From assembly GCF_002944405.1 (NCBI RefSeq), contig NZ_CP024307.1:2004501-2068500 (forward strand): a stretch of DNA of 64,000 nucleotides. The letters run 5' to 3'. This document shows, one piece after another, positions 58,233-64,000 of the stretch (positions are counted from its first letter, which is position 1; every line of letters begins with the position of its first letter). This stretch comes from Sinorhizobium fredii (GTDB taxonomy: Bacteria; Pseudomonadota; Alphaproteobacteria; Rhizobiales; Rhizobiaceae). The notes under the pieces were generated by a model. The model was given only the letters and a program-made list of their open reading frames with translations. It did not search any database and was not told the origin of the DNA. A program made the position numbers and the translations under genes.

Positions 58233-59171
58233 ATGACAAAATCCTCCTCGCCTTTCCTGCCCATCGAGTATTCCGATGAAGTCGCCGCCGCCAAGGCGCG
58301 CGGCGCGCCCATCGTGGCGCTGGAATCGACGATCATCACGCATGGCATGCCCTATCCGGGCAATCTCGAAATGGCGCGCAGCGTCGAAGCGATCATCCGC
58401 GACCAAGGAGCCATCCCTGCCACGATCGCGGTGATCCACGGCGTCCTTCATATCGGCCTCGATGACGCGAAGCTTGAGGCTCTTGCGAAAACCGAGGGCG
58501 CAATGAAGCTGTCGCGCGCCGACCTCGCCTTCGCCCTCGCCGAGCGCCGTACCGGCGCCACGACAGTCGCCGCAACGATGATCGCGGCGGCGCGGGCCGG
58601 CATCAGCGTCTTTGCGACCGGCGGCATCGGCGGCGTCCATCGCGGCGCGGAACAGAGTTTCGACATTTCCGCCGATCTGGACGAACTCGCCCGAACCGGC
58701 GTCATCGTCGTTTGCGCCGGCGCGAAGGCCATCCTCGACATTCCGAAGACGCTGGAAGTGCTGGAAACCAGGGGCGTCCCGGTCGTCACCTATGACAGCG
58801 AAACCTTCCCCGCCTTCTGGTCGCGCGATTCCGGCATCAGGAGCCCGCTGATGCTGAACAGCCCAGCGGCTATCGCGAATTTCCAGCGGATGCGCGAACT
58901 GCTCGGCGTCGATGGCGGCATGCTGGTCGCCAATCCTGTCCCGGAGGAAAGCCAGATTTCGCGGGAGGAGATGGAAATCTACATCGCGCGTGCTCTGGAC
59001 AATGCGGCGAGCGACGAGATTACCGGCAAGGCGGTGACACCCTATCTGCTCGACAATCTCTTTCATATGACCGAGGGCCGGAGCCTCGAGACCAATATTG
59101 CGCTCGTCGAGAACAACGCGCGCCTCGCCGCCGAGATCGCCGTCGCATTGGCGGCAGGCGGGGCGAAGTAG
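58233..59171 (+). CDS. psuG: Pseudouridine-5'-phosphate glycosidase
   Basis: 312 residues. Reversibly splits pseudouridine 5'-phosphate to uracil and ribose 5-phosphate. VALESTIITHGMPYPGNLEM, IATIAVIHGVLHIGLDD-like, GATTVAATMIAAARAGI and VFATGGIGGVHRGAEQSFDI are diagnostic. It lies 86 bases after psuK on the same strand. Converges on cckA. Confidence 0.97.
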   Translation: MTKSSSPFLPIEYSDEVAAAKARGAPIVALESTIITHGMPYPGNLEMARSVEAIIRDQGAIPATIAVIHGVLHIGLDDAKLEALAKTEGAMKLSRADLAFALAERRTGATTVAATMIAAARAGISVFATGGIGGVHRGAEQSFDISADLDELARTGVIVVCAGAKAILDIPKTLEVLETRGVPVVTYDSETFPAFWSRDSGIRSPLMLNSPAAIANFQRMRELLGVDGGMLVANPVPEESQISREEMEIYIARALDNAASDEITGKAVTPYLLDNLFHMTEGRSLETNIALVENNARLAAEIAVALAAGGAK

Positions 59172-59218
59172 AAGTAGAAGGACTTTGCGCCCGCCGCCCA
59201 TAGGCGTCGGCCATCCTC

Positions 59219-61831
59219 TCAGGAATCCAGCATTTCCCGGACCGCCACTGCCAGTTGCTTCAGCGAGAACGGCTTCGGCAGGAAGCCGAACTTGGCATCG
59301 GCCGGCAAGTTGCGGGCAAAGGCATCTTCCGCATAGCCCGAGACGAAAATGAACTTGAGGTTCGGGTATTTTTTTCGCAACTCGCGCAACAGCGTCGGGC
59401 CGTCCATCTCGGGCATTACCACATCCGAAACGACGATATCGACGGCGCCGTCGAGTTCGTCCATGATCTCCAGCGCCTCGACGCCCGATCCCGCCTCATG
59501 AACCGTATAGCCGCGGGTTTCGAGCATCCGCTTGCCGCCGCGACGGACCGCCTCCTCGTCCTCGACGAGGAGCACGACGGCAGAATCGCCGGTGAGGTCG
59601 GTAGGCTCCGCTTGTGCAGCCGGCGCCGTGGCTGCCTCCCTTGCCGATGGGCCGGCGGCACTCGCCTCACCCGGAGCGGCTTCCTCGCGCGCCTCGGCGA
59701 TTTCCACATGGCGCGGCAACAGGATGCGGAATGTCGTGCCCTTGCCGACTTCCGACTCGGGATAGATGTAGCCGCCCGACTGCTTGACGATCCCATAGAC
59801 CATTGACAGACCAAGGCCCGTGCCCTTGCCGACTTCCTTCGTCGTGAAGAAGGGCTCGAAGATCTTGTCCATGATCTCCGCCGGAATCCCGGTGCCCTGG
59901 TCGGAGACTTCCACCGTGACGAAATCATCTTCCGGCAGTTCGCGGCGTCCGAGTGCGGCGACTTCGCTCGCCGGCAGGTTTCGAGTCCGCAACGTGATGG
60001 TCCCGCCTTCAGGCATGGCGTCGCGCGCATTGACGGCGAGGTTCAACAGCACCTGCTCGAACTGGCCGAGATCGGTCCTCACCGGCCAAAGATCGCGGCC
60101 ATAATCGACCTCGACCTTGACATTCGTGCCCGTCATGCGGTCGACCAGCATGCGCAGGTCGCCGATGACGTCGGTGAGGTTGAGGACGGTCGGCCGCATC
60201 GTCTGCTTGCGCGAGAAGGCGAGCAATTGCCGCACCAGGACGGCGGCGCGGTTGGCGTTCCGCTTGATTTCCATCAGGTCGGCGAAAGTCGCGTCGGCCG
60301 GCCGCGCCGAGAGCAGCAGGTGGTCGGCAGAAAGCAATATGGCCGTCAGCACGTTGTTGAAATCATGCGCGATGCCGCCGGCGAGCGTTCCGACCGCATT
60401 CATCTTCTGCGTCTGTGCCATCTGGTTCTCGAGCGCCTTCTGTTCGGTGATCTCCAGCGCATAGACGATCGCCGCCTCCTCGGGCGCCTGCTCGCTCTGG
60501 TCGATAACGGCATTCACGTAGAAGCGGAAGTGGCGTCCTTCATCAGCCGGATGGAGCGAATCGATCGGCGCGATGTCGCCCTGGCGGTCCTTTGCCGCGG
60601 CGAGCGCTTCTTCGAGTTGGCCTCGCTCGGTTTCGTTCAGGACGGCGTCGATCGTTATGCCGCGCTCGACGTCGTCCTGCGAGACAAGGCCGGCGAAGAG
60701 CTTCAGGAACGGTGCGTTGGTTCTGAGGATCCGCCCGGCGCCGTCCACCGAAGCGATAGCCATCGGCGTGTTGTTGAAGAAGCGCGTGAACCGCATCGCC
60801 GCGTTCGATGCCGATTGATCGCTGTCGTCGCCCTCGCGGGACATGACGATCGTCCGGCTCTCGCCCGGCGCACCGTCGCGCGTCGAGGAAACACGGTGGA
60901 TCAGCCTTACCGGCAGGCTTTGGCCATTCCCCTTGCGCAGGTCGAGATCCAGGACCTTGGTCTTCTTGAGACCGGGCTCGGCCTGTACCGACTGGATGAG
61001 CGTAAGCCCCTCGCCCGCGACAAGATCGGCGATGCTGATCGCCCCCGGCTGGAACTTGGTGAGATCGATCCCGAGCCAATCGGCAAGCGTGGCGTTGATA
61101 TAGAAGATTTCGCCCTTTCGTCCGGCCGAGAAAAAGCCGGCCGGAGCGTGATCGAGATAGTCGATGGCGTTCTGCAATTCCTTGAAAAAGCGCTCCTGGT
61201 CGTCGCGCTCGGCCGTGATGTCGGCAATCTGCCACAGATAGAGCGGGTTGCTTTTGGCATCCTCCAACGGCAGCACGCGCGCCTTCAGGCGAAACCAATG
61301 CGCTCCTGAGCCGGTCATTGCGCCATTCGCCAGAGGTTTGAGGAGGCGGAATTCCTCGTGCCCCTGCTTGCCTTCGCGCAGGCCGTTGGTCAGCCGATAG
61401 ACCGCCTCCGTCGCCTCCCTGTTGCGCGACAGGATGGTTTCCAGCGATTGGATGCCGGCAGCACCTTTGGCACCGGTCAAGGCGCCGTAAGCGGCGTTCG
61501 CGTAGACGATGCGTCCCTTGCGGTCGGTGACCACCGTGCCGTCCTCATGCGCATCGAGAAAGGTGCGTGCCAGCTCATCCGGCCGCGACTGAGGCATGAC
61601 CTCGATGAAGCCGATCACCGACGAAACCAGGAAGAATATCCCGACCATCGCCAGCACGCCGAGTATGCCGAGGACGATTTCGTTCTCGAGCTGGTTCTTG
61701 AAGACGACGAAGGCGGCAGCGGACGCGGTCAGCACGATCGCCAGCACGATGATCCTGAACACGGTACCCGGCCGGACGCCCCGGTCAACGACCGGCATCT
61801 GGTAATCACCTGACTGCCGCAATTTCGTCAT
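59219..61831 (-). CDS. cckA: Cell-cycle hybrid histidine kinase CckA
   Basis: About 870 residues. Two membrane helices near 24-44 and 52-74, PAS domains, a histidine kinase core with His489 in [14 protein letters not shown], ATPase lobe with [20 protein letters not shown], and a C-terminal receiver with Asp near 803 in [12 protein letters not shown]. CckA phosphorylates ChpT, which passes phosphate to CtrA and CpdR in the alphaproteobacterial cell-cycle circuit. ATG at 61831 with GAGGA upstream. ChpT and CtrA genes are not in the window. Confidence 0.95.
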   Translation of the reverse strand: MTKLRQSGDYQMPVVDRGVRPGTVFRIIVLAIVLTASAAAFVVFKNQLENEIVLGILGVLAMVGIFFLVSSVIGFIEVMPQSRPDELARTFLDAHEDGTVVTDRKGRIVYANAAYGALTGAKGAAGIQSLETILSRNREATEAVYRLTNGLREGKQGHEEFRLLKPLANGAMTGSGAHWFRLKARVLPLEDAKSNPLYLWQIADITAERDDQERFFKELQNAIDYLDHAPAGFFSAGRKGEIFYINATLADWLGIDLTKFQPGAISIADLVAGEGLTLIQSVQAEPGLKKTKVLDLDLRKGNGQSLPVRLIHRVSSTRDGAPGESRTIVMSREGDDSDQSASNAAMRFTRFFNNTPMAIASVDGAGRILRTNAPFLKLFAGLVSQDDVERGITIDAVLNETERGQLEEALAAAKDRQGDIAPIDSLHPADEGRHFRFYVNAVIDQSEQAPEEAAIVYALEITEQKALENQMAQTQKMNAVGTLAGGIAHDFNNVLTAILLSADHLLLSARPADATFADLMEIKRNANRAAVLVRQLLAFSRKQTMRPTVLNLTDVIGDLRMLVDRMTGTNVKVEVDYGRDLWPVRTDLGQFEQVLLNLAVNARDAMPEGGTITLRTRNLPASEVAALGRRELPEDDFVTVEVSDQGTGIPAEIMDKIFEPFFTTKEVGKGTGLGLSMVYGIVKQSGGYIYPESEVGKGTTFRILLPRHVEIAEAREEAAPGEASAAGPSAREAATAPAAQAEPTDLTGDSAVVLLVEDEEAVRRGGKRMLETRGYTVHEAGSGVEALEIMDELDGAVDIVVSDVVMPEMDGPTLLRELRKKYPNLKFIFVSGYAEDAFARNLPADAKFGFLPKPFSLKQLAVAVREMLDS

Positions 61832-62193
61832 CGGGTCCTCACCTGCTGGCGGAGCGTCCGCCGCTACACCGGTATCCCGCTGACTTGACGTGCCGCGCAT
61901 CCGGCGGACGCTCAAGGGCTACCGTAATCCTTTGAATTGCCGCATAATTTATCCCCAAAACCGGCCCGGTTTAAGGTCCTATGCAGTCGCCGGCGTTCGC
62001 CGAGGCCTCGCGACCTCCGGGTGCCGCAGCCGCTTCGTCGAACTGGAATCATCTTTAACAATCAGAGATAACAGCAGAAAGCGTCTCGGCGGAAGCGCGG
62101 CGGTCAATTCACAGGGAATGTCGGGCGCAACCTTGTCCCGGCCTGAAAAAAGCCGTCAAATGTTGCAATTCGACCGGAAAAGGAGTTCAGCCC
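61832..62193. other. Interval between cckA and the FliO-like gene
   Basis: 362 bases between divergent genes, carrying the cckA promoter, a half-copy of the RIME-like palindrome at 61925-61988 and a ribosome site (AAAAGGAG) for the FliO-like gene. No other feature recognised. Confidence 0.5.
61925..61988. repeat. Second half of a RIME-like element
   Basis: TTTGAATTGCCGCATAATTT and its partner GGTTTAAGGTCCTATGCAGT match the second palindrome of the element at 22953-23058 (TTTGAATTGCTGAATGATTT and GATTTAAGGAATCATGCAGT). The first palindrome is missing, so it is a partial or diverged copy upstream of cckA. Confidence 0.6.
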
Positions 62194-63222
62194 ATGATGG
62201 AAACATTGGTCGGGGACAACGGTAGCCGATTCGTCATCGCCGCCGGAGCCGTCGCCGTCGGCCTTCTGTGCCTCGTGGCGGTGCTCTGGATCATGCGAAA
62301 CAGGCCCTCGTCCCCCTTCGTGCGGGGCGGCAAGAACCGCCAGCCGCGGCTCGCCGTGCTCGATGCCGCCGCCGTCGACACGCGCCGCCGGCTCGTGCTC
62401 GTCCGCCGCGACGACGTCGAGCATCTGATCATGATCGGCGGACCAACTGATATCGTCATCGAGAGCCGCATCGTGGCCGATGACGGGGCGGCCGCAGCTG
62501 CTTCCGTCGCCGCGACGGTGGAACAGCCGGCCCCCAAGTCCCCGGTCGCGCCCGAGCAGGCGGCGCCAGCCCCTCAACCCGTTTCGGCGTCGACACCTGC
62601 GGAAGCCGCAAAGCAAGAGCCGGTGCGGCCGGCGGGGTCGGATGAGCCGCCGCGGGCCGTGCCCGTGCGGGAGCCGGAGCCCGCGCCAAAGCCCTCAGAA
62701 ACCGTGCAGCAACGTCCCCTGCCCGTCGAACCGCCGCCTCCGCCGGAACCCGTCGTCAGGACCTCGCCGCCCGCCCCTGCCATCCTCCCGGTATCCGCCC
62801 CGCAAACGCCCCAAGACATGCTGAGGGCGGCGCGCGAGCGGATCGTTCCTATGGCCCAACCCTCGCGCGAAGAGCGATTTCCGCAGCCGATAGCGGCGAC
62901 GCGGGAGTCTCCGCGGCCCGTCCAGATCCCGCCCATTCCCCGGCTGGCCGAACCCGTTGCGGTCGAAAGTCCGACGGCGGTGGAGAGGCCGGCCGCCGTC
63001 GACAAGGCGGCGGACTTCGAACGGTTCCTCGACGCGGAGATTAGCGGTGATCTCCAGCGGCTCTCATCCACGGTGGCGCCCAAGCCGGAGGCCCGCCCAA
63101 TGGCCGCCGCCCGCCAGGAACCGATCCTCGGCCCGCCACTGGAAGAAGGCCGCAAGGAAGAGTCGATCGAGGAGGAGATGAGCCGCATGCTGGCTGATAT
63201 CTCTGCTGGCCGCAAACCCTGA
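62194..63222 (+). CDS. FliO-like flagellar biosynthesis domain protein with long Pro-rich tail
   Basis: 342 residues. One membrane helix (FVIAAGAVAVGLLCLVAVLW, about 12-32) followed by RLAVLDAAAVDTRRRLVLVR then DDVEHLIMIGGPTDIVIES, the FliO beta-domain pattern. About 230 residues of Pro/Ala/Glu-rich sequence follow, probably unstructured. FliO aids assembly of the FliP-FliQ-FliR export gate; no other flagellar gene is in the window, so function is provisional. Starts after AAAAGGAGTTC. Divergent from cckA. Confidence 0.75.
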   Translation: MMETLVGDNGSRFVIAAGAVAVGLLCLVAVLWIMRNRPSSPFVRGGKNRQPRLAVLDAAAVDTRRRLVLVRRDDVEHLIMIGGPTDIVIESRIVADDGAAAAASVAATVEQPAPKSPVAPEQAAPAPQPVSASTPAEAAKQEPVRPAGSDEPPRAVPVREPEPAPKPSETVQQRPLPVEPPPPPEPVVRTSPPAPAILPVSAPQTPQDMLRAARERIVPMAQPSREERFPQPIAATRESPRPVQIPPIPRLAEPVAVESPTAVERPAAVDKAADFERFLDAEISGDLQRLSSTVAPKPEARPMAAARQEPILGPPLEEGRKEESIEEEMSRMLADISAGRKP

Positions 63223-63260
63223 ACTGCGGCGCAGACATACCTGTTTTCCCACCGGACAAA

Positions 63261-63289
63261 AAAACGGCGCGACCATGTCGCGCCGTTTT
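63261..63289. terminator. Bidirectional terminator between the FliO-like gene and dksA
   Basis: AAAACGGCGCGAC, loop CAT, GTCGCGCCGTTTT; a 13-base perfect stem with T-runs on both strands between converging genes. Confidence 0.92.
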
Positions 63290-63313
63290 TTTTGTAAGTC
63301 TCCAAGCTCGGGC

Positions 63314-63733
63314 TTACTCGTCGCGGTAGACCTTCTCGCGACGTTCGTGACGCTCCTGCGCTTCGATCGAAAGCGTCGCAATCGGCCTGGCATCCAGGCG
63401 CTTCAAGCCGATCGGCTCACCCGTTTCCTCGCAATAGCCGTAGGTGCCTTCATCGAGGCGCTGCAAGGCGGCGTCGATCTTGGCGATGAGCTTCCTCTGA
63501 CGATCCCGGGCGCGCAATTCGATCGCACGGTCTGTTTCTGAGGAGGCTCGATCTGCGAGATCCGGATGATTGGCGCTCTCCTCAGCCAGATGGTCCAGAG
63601 TCTCACGAGCTTCGCGAAGGATATCGTTTTTCCAGGCATTCAGCTTTGCACGAAAATATGCCCGATGGTTGGCATTCATGAAATCCTCGTCCTCGGAGAG
63701 GACATAGGTACTAAGATCGATCTTCTCACTCAA
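63314..63733 (-). CDS. dksA: RNA polymerase-binding factor DksA, single-cysteine type
   Basis: 139 residues from a TTG start at 63733, which has AGGAG seven bases upstream and gives the standard (M)SEKIDLSTYVLSEDEDFMN beginning. Coiled-coil part includes NANHRAYFRAKLNAWKNDIL and the tip DRASSETDRAIELRARDRQRK. The zinc finger is degenerate: only one cysteine in GYCEETGEPIGLKRLDARP; the usual second pair reads SIEA. DksA works with ppGpp on rRNA and amino-acid promoters. A longer ATG frame would break the ribosome-site logic. Confidence 0.93.
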   Translation of the reverse strand: MSEKIDLSTYVLSEDEDFMNANHRAYFRAKLNAWKNDILREARETLDHLAEESANHPDLADRASSETDRAIELRARDRQRKLIAKIDAALQRLDEGTYGYCEETGEPIGLKRLDARPIATLSIEAQERHERREKVYRDE

Positions 63734-64000
63734 CGCGATTCTCCTGAAGAACATCTCATTGCGGCGGTGTATAGACCTATGAAGGGCTTGATTCAAGCCT
63801 CGCGGAGGACACCTACGCTTATTTTAACAATGCTTGCATTCCAGGCTAACTGGCGAATATTTCATCAAAATTACACATGAAACACTCTCCATAATATTCC
63901 CGCCGGCGCTCGGCAGCAAGCCTGCGCCGTCACCTAGAGTGGTGTCTGCGTCGCGCCTCAACTACGTTGCCAATTGCGACATCTGGTGTGCGGGGTGCGG

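Noticed and set aside
63734..63796. Longer DksA starting at an upstream ATG
   Set aside because: The added residues have no match to DksA and the AGGAG site fits the TTG start instead.
63797..64000. A gene at the right edge of the window
   Set aside because: The last 200 bases have no frame with a start, ribosome site and homology; presumably the dksA promoter region.

Overview
The window is about 64 kb of GC-rich chromosomal DNA from an alphaproteobacterium of the Rhizobiales, most probably Sinorhizobium/Ensifer. The basis is gene content and order (icd, alaS, recA, cckA and dksA; the purC-purS-purQ and purL block; the rlpA-dac-tmk-holB-metG-tatD run), rhizobial DUF families (DUF1127, DUF1003, DUF1476, DUF4864, DUF6494), a TTG-N11-CAA SOS box upstream of recA, and a RIME-like palindromic intergenic element. 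No species call is made. Most of the window is housekeeping core. No prophage, CRISPR array, rRNA or complete insertion sequence is visible.

Layout. 0-5.3 kb: end of a zinc metallopeptidase gene, a divergent aldo-keto reductase/LysR pair, a TetA-like MFS pump and a MATE pump. 5.3-9.8 kb: a small membrane-protein gene, coaD, a periplasmic and a cytoplasmic cyclophilin, and queA-tgt (queuosine). 9.8-14.4 kb: minus-strand envelope and accessory genes, including a three-gene set (ICMT-like methyltransferase, stand-alone E2-type acyltransferase, SDR with a C-terminal SEC-C motif), three lipoprotein genes and an L,D-transpeptidase. 14.4-19.3 kb: a worn accessory stretch with an SDR, DUF6494, a GrpB pseudogene, a second ICMT-like protein, a TrxR-like flavoprotein with its divergent TetR regulator, and an IS30 remnant. 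19.3-27.2 kb: the minus-strand run from rlpA to an MBL hydrolase, interrupted between metG and holB by an opposing MazG-like gene cut by a RIME-like element.

27.4-32.7 kb: tRNA-Ser(UGA), DUF1003, a head-to-head junction of two gene fragments, DUF1476, then purC-purS-purQ. 32.7-38.4 kb: MocR regulator, a PagL-like outer-membrane protein, purL, and bolA-X-grxD (Fe-S/iron homeostasis). 38.6-41.3 kb: tandem Bcr/CflA exporters. 41.4-45 kb: ttcA with an inositol-monophosphatase family gene, glsA and rpsD. 45.2-48.8 kb: a HerA-like ATPase, murI and a TrmH/SpoU RNA methyltransferase. 48.9-57 kb: icd, an AraC-GyrI regulator, a SulP transporter, alaS and recA. 57.2-64 kb: psuK-psuG (pseudouridine breakdown), cckA, a FliO-like protein and dksA.

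The most unusual points are: a tRNA-guanine transglycosylase lacking most residues of the usual zinc site; a DacF-like protein with altered SxN and KTG motifs; a DksA with one cysteine and a probable TTG start; the SDR-SEC-C fusion in its three-gene set; a RIME-like element inside a coding region; and several genes too small for standard gene callers. Nothing here can be claimed as a wholly new system from sequence alone.
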